DNA of 12,278 bases from Alcanivorax sp. (GTDB lineage: Bacteria > Pseudomonadota > Gammaproteobacteria > Pseudomonadales > Alcanivoracaceae). The notes beneath the pieces were generated by a model. That model was not told the DNA's origin. It made no database searches and worked only from the letters and a program-made list of their open reading frames with translations. Location of the stretch: NCBI GenBank assembly GCA_007135015.1, contig SLJS01000071.1, positions 1-12,278 on the forward strand, read 5' to 3'. Shown here in pieces: positions 1 through 6,951 of this stretch. Both the position numbers and the translations under genes were made by a program. Each line of letters begins with the position of its first letter. Within the stretch, counting starts at the first letter, position 1.

Positions 1-882
1 AAGCACCGTGCGACCGTTTCGCTGGCCGGTGCGTCGCTCCAGTCCAGTATCCACCACAGCGGTCACGCCCGGAATGGTCAGCGAGGTTTCCGCAACATTG
101 GTCGCCAGGATCACCCGCTGGCGATTTCCCTGTCGCAGGGCCCGGCGTTGCCCGGCGGCGGATACGCCGGCGTGCAACGGCTGGCATTCCACCTTCAGGT
201 CCGCCAGGGCCTGTTCCGCGGCGCGAATCTCGCCCCGGCCGGGCAGGAACACCAGTATGTCGCCGGAGCTCTCTTCAAGGCCCTGTTGCACTGCCTTGCG
301 TACCCGGCTTTCCAGGTCCCGTCTGGTGGGCATGGCCCGGGGCTCGTCGGCCAGATGCCGTACCGCCACGTCGAAGCTGCGCCCTTCGGACTCCAGCAGC
401 GAGCCGTCCAGCCAGTCCGCCAGGGGACGGGCGGCCAGGGTGGCCGAGGTAACCACCAGACGATGGCGATTGCGGGCGGCCAGCAGCGCCAGCAGCAGGT
501 CCGTGTCCTGCCGGCGCTCGTGGAATTCGTCCAGGATGATGGTGGCGAAGCGGTCGGTCGTGCCCTCTTGAAGCCAGCGCAGCACGACCCCGGGGGTGGC
601 GAACAGGATCTCCGTGTCATCGCGGTAACAGGGGTCGAAGCGGATGGCATAGCCCACACCATGCCCCGTCCGGGTGCCGTACTGCCGGGCCACATGGCCG
701 GCCAGGGCCATGCAGGCCACGCGGCGGGGCTCGACCACCAGCACCCGGCCATGCCTCCGGGCGCGGAGAGGCAACCGGGTGGATTTGCCCGAGCCGGTGG
801 CGGCGGAGACCACCACATGCCCGCGGTCCAGGGCCCGGTCGAAATCCTCGCCAAGCGCGTCTATGGGCAGTTGTTCGGGCAT
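1..882 (-). CDS. hrpB: HrpB-like DExH-box ATP-dependent helicase (partial, 3' end outside window)
   Basis: The leftward frame from an ATG at 882-880 stays open for 294 codons to the window edge, so the C-terminus is missing. Superfamily 2 helicase motifs appear in order: Walker A ATGSGKST (about residues 28-35), EPRR (51-54), DEFHER (118-123), TSAT (145-148) and ATNVAETSLTIPG (about 260-272). DEFH rather than DEAH in motif II fits HrpB better than HrpA. These enzymes use NTP hydrolysis to remodel RNA; HrpB's substrate in bacteria is not well established. Motif VI and the C-terminal domains lie off the window. No clear ribosome binding site precedes the ATG, and a REP-like repeat begins about 12 bases upstream, but the Walker A position leaves little room for a later start. 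HrpB family assignment is fairly sure; exact function is inferred. Confidence 0.85.
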   Translation of the reverse strand, partial: MPEQLPIDALGEDFDRALDRGHVVVSAATGSGKSTRLPLRARRHGRVLVVEPRRVACMALAGHVARQYGTRTGHGVGYAIRFDPCYRDDTEILFATPGVVLRWLQEGTTDRFATIILDEFHERRQDTDLLLALLAARNRHRLVVTSATLAARPLADWLDGSLLESEGRSFDVAVRHLADEPRAMPTRRDLESRVRKAVQQGLEESSGDILVFLPGRGEIRAAEQALADLKVECQPLHAGVSAAGQRRALRQGNRQRVILATNVAETSLTIPGVTAVVDTGLERRTGQRNGRTVL

Positions 883-893
883 GGGAGCGGATT

Positions 894-1010
894 GTAGCCC
901 GGATGAAGCGCAGCGCAATCCGGGGCCGGGTTCGGGGGTCGACCGCGGCATGGGTATTGCGTCGGCTCTGGCCTTCCCGGATTGCGACCTTCGGCCTTCA
1001 TCCGGGCTAC
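894..1010. repeat. REP-like intergenic inverted repeat
   Basis: Two arms face each other. The left arm (894-925) begins GTAGCCCGGATGAAG and ends AATCCGGGG. The right arm (976-1010) is its imperfect reverse complement, with the same outer GTAGCCCGGATGAAG and AATCCGGG ends and a different middle. Each arm can fold alone (CCCGGAT pairing with ATCCGGG), and the pair can form a large cruciform or RNA hairpin with a loop of about 50 bases. The sequence resembles dispersed extragenic elements I know from Pseudomonas-like gammaproteobacterial genomes, which is a recognition from memory. It sits immediately upstream of the leftward helicase start, so it would lie in that gene's leader. Confidence 0.7.
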
Positions 1011-1146
1011 CGCACGTCTGACGAGGGGGCATTTGGTGAAATAGTCCGGCAAGGCCGCCTCTGGGCAGCCATGCCTGGTCATTTATTGCGCATCCGGAGC
1101 CCGCGTGACGAAAGGGCCTTGTACGGGCGGAAAACCCAAGATAGAG

Positions 1147-1176
1147 TTGGTTCTGCATCGCGCAACACAATATATT
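1147..1176 (+). promoter_or_regulatory. Candidate sigma-70 promoter of nrdJ
   Basis: TTGGTT (1147-1152) and TATATT (1171-1176) are separated by 18 bases and resemble -35 and -10 elements. The -10 match is good (5 of 6) and the -35 moderate. The -10 lies inside the first NrdR box, the arrangement expected for a repressor that blocks polymerase. The transcript would start near 1183 and have a leader of about 100 bases. Confidence 0.5.
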
Positions 1177-1180
1177 GTGG
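1165..1180 (+). promoter_or_regulatory. NrdR box 1
   Basis: ACACAATATATTGTGG is a near-perfect copy of the 16-bp NrdR palindrome (ACAC-ATAT-core-TGTG type). NrdR is the zinc-finger/ATP-cone repressor that shuts off ribonucleotide reductase genes when dATP is high. The box covers the proposed -10 element and is the upstream member of a pair spaced 32 bp, upstream of a ribonucleotide reductase gene, as expected for the family. Confidence 0.85.
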
Positions 1181-1181
1181 T

Positions 1182-1190
1182 TTATGCACA
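1182..1190 (+). promoter_or_regulatory. DnaA box (TTATGCACA)
   Basis: TTATGCACA fits the DnaA box consensus TTWTNCACA exactly. It lies between the two NrdR boxes and just at or after the predicted transcription start of nrdJ. E. coli nrdAB is known to be controlled by DnaA bound at promoter boxes, so the site is plausible here by analogy. Confidence 0.55.
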
Positions 1191-1196
1191 GCTCAC

Positions 1197-1212
1197 TCTT
1201 GATATGTTGTGG
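1197..1212 (+). promoter_or_regulatory. NrdR box 2 (degenerate left half)
   Basis: The right half (ATATGTTGTGG) matches box 1 closely; the left half is degenerate. The ATAT cores of the two boxes start at 1170 and 1202, exactly 32 bp or about three helical turns apart, which is the usual spacing for paired NrdR sites. That spacing is the main support for this weaker copy. Confidence 0.7.
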
Positions 1213-1216
1213 ATAA
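1208..1216 (-). promoter_or_regulatory. DnaA box (TTATCCACA)
   Basis: On the minus strand this reads TTATCCACA, the strongest form of the DnaA box. It overlaps the right end of NrdR box 2 by five bases and faces the other DnaA box at 1182-1190. Binding of DnaA and of NrdR to box 2 could therefore compete; that is inference. Confidence 0.6.
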
Positions 1217-1282
1217 CCCCTGAAGAACAGCTGAAGAACAACAAGATTCGCAAGGAAAATCAGTGCCGAAGGAGATCCTGTA

Positions 1283-3442
1283 ATGACTACCGCAGCCAAG
1301 GTTCACGCGCTAGCCGCCGCTGTCAGCGAAATTCCGTTCCAGAGCGCCTCCGTGGACATCTGGGACAAGAAATACCGCCTCAAGGCCAAGGACGGGCGTG
1401 CCATCGACGAAACGGTGGACGATACCTACAAGCGCGTGGCCCGCGGCCTGGCCGAGGCGGAGCCGGACGCGAAAAGGCGGGAGCAATGGTACGAGAAGTT
1501 CCTGTGGGCCCTGCGCCACGGCGCCATTCCCGCCGGCCGGATCACCTCCAACACCGGCGCGCAGGAGCACAAGCCGGCCACCAGCACCATCAACTGCACG
1601 GTCTCCGACACCATCACTGATTCCATGGACGGCATCCTGAAGAAGGTTCACGAGGCGGGTCTGACCCTGAAGGCCGGCTGCGGCATCGGTTACGACTTTT
1701 CCACTCTCCGTCACAAGGGTGCCTATGTCTCCGGCGCCGGGGCCTACACCTCCGGGGCCCTGTCCTTCATGGATATCTACGACCGCATGTGCTTCACGGT
1801 CTCCTCCGCCGGGGGGCGCCGCGGCGCCCAGATGGCCACCTTCGATGTGGGGCATCCGGACGTGATGGACTTCATCCGTGCCAAGCGCGAGGACGGCCGG
1901 CTGCGCCAGTTCAACCTCTCGCTGCTGATTACTGATGAATTCATGAAGGCGGTGGAGGCCGACACCGAATGGCCCCTGGCGTTTCCGGTCAGTCCCTCCG
2001 AGGTGGAAGCCGACGGCATTGACCTGGATGACCCGCAGACCATTCTCTGGCGGGAATGGCCCACGCGCGAGGGCTATGTCAGCAACGACAAGGGCCTGGT
2101 GGCCTGCCGCATCCAGCGCACGGTCAAGGCCCGGCGTTTGTGGGACATGATCATGACCTCGACCTATGATTTCGCCGAGCCCGGCTTCGTGCTGATCGAC
2201 CGGGTCAACGAAATGAACAATAACTGGTTCTGCGAGAAGATTCGGGCCACCAATCCCTGCGGCGAGCAGCCGCTGCCGCCCTACGGGGCCTGCCTGCTGG
2301 GTTCGGTGAACCTGACGAAGTTCGTCATTGACCCGTTCACGGAAAACGCCCGTTTCGACTGGGATGCCTACAGGGAAGTGGTGGCCGTCTTTACCCGGAT
2401 GCTCGACAACGTGGTGGAGATCAACGGCCTTCCGCTGGATCGCCAGCGTGACGAGATCATGCGCAAGCGCCGCCACGGCATGGGCTTTCTGGGGCTGGGC
2501 TCGACGGTGACCATGCTGCGGATGAAGTACGGCGATGCCGCTTCCGTGGCCTTCACCGAGGAAGTGGCGCGGGAGATGGCCCTGCAGGGCTGGCGCACCG
2601 GCGTGGAACTGGCCGAAGAGAAGGGCCCGGCACCGATCATGGACGAGGACTACACGGTGACCAGGGAAATACTCAAGCAGCGCCCGGAACTGGAAAGGGA
2701 CGGCTACAAGGAGGGCGACACCCTCAAGGGACGTGAGCTGCTGGCCCGGTACAGCCGCTACATGCAGCGCGTGGCCGAAGCGGACCCGGAGGTGGTCGAT
2801 GCCATTGCCGAAAAGGGCTGCCGGTTCACCCACCACAGTTCCATTGCGCCGACGGGCACCATTTCGCTGTCACTGGCCAACAATGCCAGCAACGGCATTG
2901 AGCCCAGTTTTGCCCATCACTATTACCGCAACGTGATTCGTGAAGGGCGCAAGTCCAAGGAAAAGGTGGATGTATTTTCCTTCGAGCTGCTGGCCTATCG
3001 CTCGTTCATCGACGCCGACGGGTTACCGCAGGCGTCCGATGCCGAAAGCAGCGGTTTGCCGGAGTACTTCATTACCGCCGACGATGTCTCGCCGAAGCAG
3101 CACGTGGATATTCAGGCGGCGGCACAGAAATGGGTGGATTCGTCCATTTCCAAGACCGCCAATGTGCCCACGGACTATGACTACGAGGATTTCAAGGACA
3201 TCTATCGCTATGCCTACGAGCAGGGGCTGAAGGGTTGCACCACCTTCCGGTTCAACCCGGAAGCCTTTCAGGGTGTTCTGGTGAAGGAAACCGATCTTGC
3301 CAACACCACCTACCGTTTCGAGCTGGACGATGGTTCTGTGGTGGAAGCGAAGGGTGGTGACGAGATCGAGTATGATGGCGAGATGCACACCGCCGCCAAC
3401 CTTTTTGACGCCCTCAAGGAAGGGTATTACGGCAAGTTTTGA
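1283..3442 (+). CDS. nrdJ: Adenosylcobalamin-dependent (class II) ribonucleotide reductase, large subunit NrdJa
   Basis: This 719-residue protein reduces ribonucleotides to deoxyribonucleotides using a thiyl radical generated from adenosylcobalamin. Visible signatures are the STINCTVSD segment (redox Cys105), NPCGEQPLPP (Asn324, radical Cys326, Glu328), GACLLGSVNL (second redox Cys337) and the phosphate-binding SIAPTGTISL region (about 520-529). Residue roles are assigned by alignment in mind to the Thermotoga class II enzyme. No N-terminal ATP-cone is seen, so allosteric activity control through that domain is not expected. The start ATG has AAGGAG eight bases upstream. The C-terminal redox cysteines normal for the family are absent here and lie instead in the next gene, 20 bases downstream. 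NrdR and DnaA sites sit upstream. The split resembles Pseudomonas aeruginosa NrdJa/NrdJb. Confidence in function is high. Confidence 0.96.
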   Translation: MTTAAKVHALAAAVSEIPFQSASVDIWDKKYRLKAKDGRAIDETVDDTYKRVARGLAEAEPDAKRREQWYEKFLWALRHGAIPAGRITSNTGAQEHKPATSTINCTVSDTITDSMDGILKKVHEAGLTLKAGCGIGYDFSTLRHKGAYVSGAGAYTSGALSFMDIYDRMCFTVSSAGGRRGAQMATFDVGHPDVMDFIRAKREDGRLRQFNLSLLITDEFMKAVEADTEWPLAFPVSPSEVEADGIDLDDPQTILWREWPTREGYVSNDKGLVACRIQRTVKARRLWDMIMTSTYDFAEPGFVLIDRVNEMNNNWFCEKIRATNPCGEQPLPPYGACLLGSVNLTKFVIDPFTENARFDWDAYREVVAVFTRMLDNVVEINGLPLDRQRDEIMRKRRHGMGFLGLGSTVTMLRMKYGDAASVAFTEEVAREMALQGWRTGVELAEEKGPAPIMDEDYTVTREILKQRPELERDGYKEGDTLKGRELLARYSRYMQRVAEADPEVVDAIAEKGCRFTHHSSIAPTGTISLSLANNASNGIEPSFAHHYYRNVIREGRKSKEKVDVFSFELLAYRSFIDADGLPQASDAESSGLPEYFITADDVSPKQHVDIQAAAQKWVDSSISKTANVPTDYDYEDFKDIYRYAYEQGLKGCTTFRFNPEAFQGVLVKETDLANTTYRFELDDGSVVEAKGGDEIEYDGEMHTAANLFDALKEGYYGKF

Positions 3443-3462
3443 GCCCGCGGGAGGAAGCCGAC

Positions 3463-4155
3463 ATGGCGATCAGGATTGAAAAGAAGATAGTGAACTATGA
3501 AGTGGCGCGGGATCCCGCGGAGACCCATGGCACGCCGTCACCGGGTGATGCGGCGAATGCCCCCGATATCGAGCACATGCACGAGCTGGTGCAGCGCCCG
3601 GAAGAACTCGAGGGCAACACCTACAAGATCAAGACTCCGCACTCGGAGCATGCGCTCTATGTGACCATCAACGATATCGTGCTCAATCCGGGTACGGATC
3701 ATGAGATGCGCAGACCCTTCGAAGTTTTCATCAACTCGAAGAACATGGATCATTTCCAGTGGATCGTGGCCCTGACCCGAATCATCTCGGCCGTTTTCCG
3801 CAAGGGCGGGGACTGCATCTTTCTGGTCGAGGAAATGCGTTCCGTATTCGACCCCCGTGGCGGGTACTTCAAACGTGGCGGGCGTTTCATGCCCTCGCTG
3901 GTGGCCGAACTCGGGGATGTGATCGAGACCCATCTGCGCAAGATCGGCATGATCGAGCCCGAAGAGCTTGACGAGCATCAGAAGGCCTATCTCGACCAGA
4001 AGCGCCAGGAGGCGCTGGAAAAGTCCGGCGAGGAACCCGGCGATGGGGGCTTTCCGGCCAATTCCCAGCTGTGCAACAAGTGCCATACCAAGGCCATGGT
4101 GCTCATGGACGGATGCCTGACCTGTCTGAACTGCGGCGAGTCGAAATGCGGCTGA
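3463..4155 (+). CDS. nrdJb: Class II ribonucleotide reductase small partner NrdJb (TSCPD domain, Cys-rich tail)
   Basis: This 230-residue protein has a TSCPD-type domain (about residues 60-160) and a C-terminal cysteine cluster: Cys204-x2-Cys207, Cys218-x2-Cys221-x2-Cys224 and Cys229. In single-chain NrdJ enzymes this module is fused to the catalytic subunit and its tail cysteines re-reduce the active-site disulfide, receiving electrons from thioredoxin. Here it is separate, as in Pseudomonas NrdJb, so it is inferred to be needed for NrdJa turnover. I chose the ATG at 3463 because GGGAGG ends eight bases before it; an in-frame TTG at 3439 lies before that ribosome binding site and overlaps the nrdJ stop. 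It is 20 bases after nrdJ and clearly co-transcribed. A charged linker (about 165-195) joins domain and tail. Confidence 0.9.
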   Translation: MAIRIEKKIVNYEVARDPAETHGTPSPGDAANAPDIEHMHELVQRPEELEGNTYKIKTPHSEHALYVTINDIVLNPGTDHEMRRPFEVFINSKNMDHFQWIVALTRIISAVFRKGGDCIFLVEEMRSVFDPRGGYFKRGGRFMPSLVAELGDVIETHLRKIGMIEPEELDEHQKAYLDQKRQEALEKSGEEPGDGGFPANSQLCNKCHTKAMVLMDGCLTCLNCGESKCG

Positions 4156-4175
4156 TCTCGCAGCAGTAATCCTGG

Positions 4176-4203
4176 TGCCGGCATGCGTGGCCGCATTCCG
4201 GCA
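4176..4203 (+). terminator. Stable hairpin after nrdJb, possible terminator or mRNA processing hairpin
   Basis: TGCCGG (4176-4181) pairs with CCGGCA (4198-4203); after one mismatch, ATGCG (4183-4187) pairs with CGCAT (4192-4196), leaving a four-base loop. The stem begins 21 bases after the nrdJb stop. No run of T follows, so it is not a standard Rho-independent terminator. It may partly separate the small downstream gene from the reductase operon. Confidence 0.4.
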
Positions 4204-4280
4204 TTCCCGGCGCGGGTACTTGCCCGGGGGCGGGTTCCTTGTCAGGATAGAAGCAATAATAACAAGACGGAGAAGCCGTC

Positions 4281-4481
4281 ATGTCCAGAAGGACCGATGA
4301 CGAAGAGGACAACAAGGCCCGGTTCCGCTCCGACAGGTTTTTCTGCGAAGAGGGAAACTGGTACTTCACCACCCGGGAAAACGTGATCAGGGGGCCCTAC
4401 GAGAGCAGGGAGGATGCCGAGAAGGAGCTGATGCTCTATCTGCGGGACCTGCAGACCAGGGAGAGGTTTGGAGGCGGTTAA
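4281..4481 (+). CDS. Small DUF6316-like protein
   Basis: This 66-residue charged protein contains a core of the form RFFCEEGNWYFTTRE (about residues 19-33) followed by RGPYESREDAEKEL (about 37-50). That matches what I remember of DUF6316 family proteins, short cytosolic proteins of unknown function in Pseudomonas-like gammaproteobacteria. It has no signal peptide or membrane segment. The start ATG is supported by GGAG eight bases upstream. It follows nrdJb by 125 bases on the same strand with a hairpin between, so it may be in the reductase transcript or have its own promoter; no strong promoter was seen in the gap. It ends 39 bases before the converging sco gene. Family assignment is from memory and its job is unknown. 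Confidence 0.8.
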   Translation: MSRRTDDEEDNKARFRSDRFFCEEGNWYFTTRENVIRGPYESREDAEKELMLYLRDLQTRERFGGG

Positions 4482-4498
4482 CCCGGATATTGCACCAG

Positions 4499-4519
4499 AT
4501 GCCAGGGAACCTCCGGCAT
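4499..4519. terminator. Weak hairpin between converging genes, possible bidirectional terminator
   Basis: ATGCC (4499-4503) pairs with GGCAT (4515-4519), and AGG with CCT just inside, with a two-base bulge. It fills the 39-base space where the rightward DUF6316-like gene and the leftward sco gene meet. There is no T-run on either side, so termination is suggested only by position. Confidence 0.25.
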
Positions 4520-4520
4520 G

Positions 4521-5210
4521 TCAGGCCCCATCCACCCAGTGGCGTACCGCCAGGTAGTCTTCCAGCAGCCTGTCCACCGAGAAGTGCATTCGCCCGTCTT
4601 CGTTGTAGGTAGGAGAGAATACCGCCTGCAGCTTTCCCTCGGGATTCAGCAGGAAAAGCATTACGCCGTGGGAGACCGAATAGTTCTCTTGCGGGGCGTC
4701 TTCCGACTGCGCCTCCTCGGGAAGCCTGGACACGATACCCAGACCTTCCTCGAAGGGTTCGTGATTCTCATCGGGCGAGCCGTTGCGCGTCAGCCCGGTC
4801 ATGTCCGGGTGGAAGAAGCGCACGTATTCGGCGAGATGTTCCGGTGTGTCGCGCAGCGGATCCACGCTGTAGAAGAGCAGTTCCAGATCGTTGTACTGCC
4901 CCCGCTCATCCAGCCTGTCGCCGATTCGGCCAAGCACGTTCAGGGTGGCGGGGCAGATGTCCGGACAATGGGTAAACCCGTAGGAGAGCAGGTGCCAGTC
5001 GCCGCGCAGCTCGTCCCTTGTGAAGGGGTGATTGCGGTGGTCCGTGAGTCTGAAATCCGGAAGTTCCGCGGGATCGCGGAGGAGGACACCTTCTATGTCC
5101 GGTCTGGCGTCGGGCCGGCCGAGCAGATGAATGCCGGCAAACACCGAAACCACCATCACCAGGCCCATGCCCGCCGCTATCAGCCTGGTCCCTGTCGTGA
5201 TCTCCTTCAC
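4521..5210 (-). CDS. sco: SCO1/SenC family copper chaperone for cytochrome oxidase
   Basis: The protein has 229 residues with one N-terminal membrane anchor (about 9-30) and a periplasmic thioredoxin-like fold. The copper-binding set is complete: CPDICP (Cys82 and Cys86) and His181 in the segment YSVSHG. SCO proteins deliver copper to, or reduce, the CuA site of oxidase subunit II; subunit II of this operon has such a site. The start is GTG at 5210-5208, preceded by GGAGG eight bases away; no better in-frame ATG lies upstream. It is the last gene of the oxidase operon, 41 bases after the subunit IV gene. Family and role are secure; the specific target is inferred from neighbourhood. Confidence 0.92.
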   Translation of the reverse strand: MKEITTGTRLIAAGMGLVMVVSVFAGIHLLGRPDARPDIEGVLLRDPAELPDFRLTDHRNHPFTRDELRGDWHLLSYGFTHCPDICPATLNVLGRIGDRLDERGQYNDLELLFYSVDPLRDTPEHLAEYVRFFHPDMTGLTRNGSPDENHEPFEEGLGIVSRLPEEAQSEDAPQENYSVSHGVMLFLLNPEGKLQAVFSPTYNEDGRMHFSVDRLLEDYLAVRHWVDGA

Positions 5211-5251
5211 TTCAATGACCTCCGGAAATCACACTGTGACAATTCGCCCTG

Positions 5252-5569
5252 TTACTGGCTGAAGAACATCAGGCGCAACCCTTCGATATAGCCGGCCTCG
5301 ATGGCCATCATGGCCACCAGTACGAGCAGCACCAGTGGTGGAAGGAAAAGTGACAGCTTCAGCGCCAGCCGCTCCCACATCACATGCATGAATACGGCCA
5401 TGATCACGGCGGCCTTCACTACCATGAAGAAGAGCACCAGTGACCACCGCAGCGCGCCTTCCAGTTCATAGTACTCGACCAGATAGGAGAAGAAGCTGAG
5501 AACAAATAGCCACCCCCATACCTTGAGGTAGAGGCCAATGGGATGTTCCTGTGTACCCGTGTCGCTCAT
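5252..5569 (-). CDS. coxD: Cytochrome c oxidase subunit IV (prokaryotic COX4/CyoD type)
   Basis: This 105-residue protein has three hydrophobic segments (about 12-33, 41-64 and 71-94), the length and layout of prokaryotic subunit IV proteins. The second segment carries the family-like pattern VVKAAVIMAVFMHVMWE. Subunit IV has no cofactor and is thought to stabilise the oxidase complex in the inner membrane. The ATG at 5569-5567 has GGGGG five bases upstream; this ribosome binding site overlaps the stop codon of the preceding subunit III gene, which suggests coupled translation. Its position after subunit III and before sco is normal for such operons. Confidence 0.85.
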   Translation of the reverse strand: MSDTGTQEHPIGLYLKVWGWLFVLSFFSYLVEYYELEGALRWSLVLFFMVVKAAVIMAVFMHVMWERLALKLSLFLPPLVLLVLVAMMAIEAGYIEGLRLMFFSQ

Positions 5570-5578
5570 CGTGACCCC

Positions 5579-6259
5579 CTACAGCAGGTAGAAGAAAGCA
5601 AAGATGAATACCCACACCAGATCGACAAAGTGCCAGTACAGGCCGGTGATCTCGACGATCGAATAGCCCTTGTTCTCGTAGACGCCCTTGTGCACCCGTC
5701 TGGCTATGATTGTCAGATAGATCACACCCCCGAGCACATGGAGCCCGTGGAAGCCGGTGATCATGAAGAATACGGCACCAAACTGTTCCGCTCCGAAGGG
5801 GTTGCCCCAGGGGCGGATATCATAGTTGAAGATCAGGGTTGCCCACTCATAGGCCTGCATCCCGAGAAAGGTCAGGCCAAGAAGGGCGGTAATGGCCATG
5901 AACAGGACCGTCTTGCGGCGGTCTCCCATGTAGCCGCTTCGCACCGCCATGGCCATGGTCCCGCTGCTGGTAATCAGCACGAAGGTCATGATGGCGATCA
6001 GCAGCAGCGGAAACTCATGACCGAACATGGTCATGGAAAAGATCTCTTCCGTGGCCGGCCAGGGATCCACGGCAGCCATGCGCACGGCCATGTAGCCCAC
6101 CAGGAAAATGCCGAAAATGAAGGTATCCCCCAGCAGGAAGATCCACATCATCAGCTTCCCCCAGGGCATGGCAAAGGTTTCCTTGTCCGCGGACCAGTCC
6201 GCGACGAGCCCCTGAAAGTCGTCCGCCGTACCGGGGGTGTTGTCAGTATTCTGGCTCAC
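5579..6259 (-). CDS. coxC: Cytochrome c oxidase subunit III (canonical copy)
   Basis: This 226-residue membrane protein has five transmembrane segments (about 36-60, 83-106, 117-143, 160-186 and 207-226), lacking the first two helices of the seven-helix form. Family marks include MQAYEW (Glu138), the GFHGLHVLGG helix (about 169-178) and YWHFVDLVWVF (His210, Asp213). Asp45 occupies the place where longer subunit III proteins have a conserved Glu; this is my by-eye alignment. Subunit III supports proton uptake and protects subunit I from inactivation. I chose a GTG at 6259-6257 because GGAGG lies seven bases upstream and only two bases separate it from the previous stop. The frame stays open further upstream to 6343, but that would overlap the neighbouring gene by about 80 bases. 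Confidence 0.9.
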   Translation of the reverse strand: MSQNTDNTPGTADDFQGLVADWSADKETFAMPWGKLMMWIFLLGDTFIFGIFLVGYMAVRMAAVDPWPATEEIFSMTMFGHEFPLLLIAIMTFVLITSSGTMAMAVRSGYMGDRRKTVLFMAITALLGLTFLGMQAYEWATLIFNYDIRPWGNPFGAEQFGAVFFMITGFHGLHVLGGVIYLTIIARRVHKGVYENKGYSIVEITGLYWHFVDLVWVFIFAFFYLL

Positions 6260-6261
6260 GG

Positions 6262-6951
6262 CTATCCCTCCAGGCCGCAGAGCGCGGCAATGGTCTGATA
6301 GGTTTCGGGCGAGCTTGCCATCAGTGCGAACAGCACCAGCCAAAGCCCCAGAAGGTAGTGCCAGTAGGTGGCACAGAGCGACAGGCTCGCCTGTATACGC
6401 TCAAGCCCCTGGCCCTGCCACAGCAGGAGGGTGGCACGGAAAAGCACCACCAGGCCTCCAAGAAGATGCAGTCCATGGACTGCTGTCAGCAGATAAAAAT
6501 AGCTGTTTGCCGGATTTTCCGCGAGCCCGTATCCCATTGCGGTCAGATCGCGCCAGAGCCACAGTTGGGCCAGCACGAACTGAATGGCGAAGAATACCGC
6601 GGCCACCATCGCAAGGATGGTGAAATTGGCCATTCCGCGGCGTGCGCCGACCAGGGCGGCGTGAAGCGCGGCACTGCTCAGACCCAGGAAAAGCGTGTTG
6701 AGCCACAGCTGGGAGGTGTTCGAAAACGGCATCCAGGGCTCGCCCGCCAGGGCTTCGAAGCCCGGATACTGGGAATGGGTAATAAAGGTAAGGAAAAACA
6801 GCAGAAAAACCACACTGATGATTACGAGAAATATCCCCAGTGCCGTTTTCTGTGCCGCGTGCCTGCTTGCCGGGCCCGCCGCGGCGGTTGCGGCGGCGAC
6901 CGCGCCGGCAGGCTCCCATGATTTCTCTGTCAGCTTGTCGAGGAAACTCAC
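6262..6951 (-). CDS. Divergent second cytochrome c oxidase subunit III-like protein
   Basis: This 229-residue protein has five transmembrane segments (about 37-58, 80-101, 108-132, 150-176 and 187-212) after an Ala-rich N-terminal stretch (16-28). It clearly belongs to the subunit III family: AVHGLHLLGG (157-166) and TYWHYLLGLWLVLF (195-208) align with the same helices in the adjacent gene. Several acidic residues kept in the canonical copy are absent: Asp of HFVD is Leu/Gly here, the Glu of YEW is missing, and helix 1 has no carboxylate. It may form a heterodimer-like pair with coxC or fill the role of the missing first helices; both are inference. The start is GTG at 6951-6949, overlapping the coxA stop by four bases (GTGA), so translation is probably coupled. 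Confidence 0.85.
   Translation of the reverse strand: MSFLDKLTEKSWEPAGAVAAATAAAGPASRHAAQKTALGIFLVIISVVFLLFFLTFITHSQYPGFEALAGEPWMPFSNTSQLWLNTLFLGLSSAALHAALVGARRGMANFTILAMVAAVFFAIQFVLAQLWLWRDLTAMGYGLAENPANSYFYLLTAVHGLHLLGGLVVLFRATLLLWQGQGLERIQASLSLCATYWHYLLGLWLVLFALMASSPETYQTIAALCGLEG

Noticed and set aside
195..854. Leftward 219-codon frame overlapping the helicase
   Set aside because: It is a different frame from the one carrying Walker A, DEFH and SAT motifs, and its product is Pro/Trp-rich low-complexity sequence.
1011..1164. Possible cobalamin riboswitch before the B12-dependent reductase
   Set aside because: I see no B12-box-like core or the expected multi-helix layout; NrdR and DnaA sites explain the control region better.
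1310..2836. Long leftward open frame opposite nrdJ
   Set aside because: It lies inside a fully conserved class II reductase on the other strand and its product resembles no family; the frame is open because of GC-rich third codon positions.
3439..3462. TTG start for nrdJb eight codons upstream
   Set aside because: It lies before the GGGAGG ribosome binding site that fits the ATG at 3463 and overlaps the nrdJ stop.
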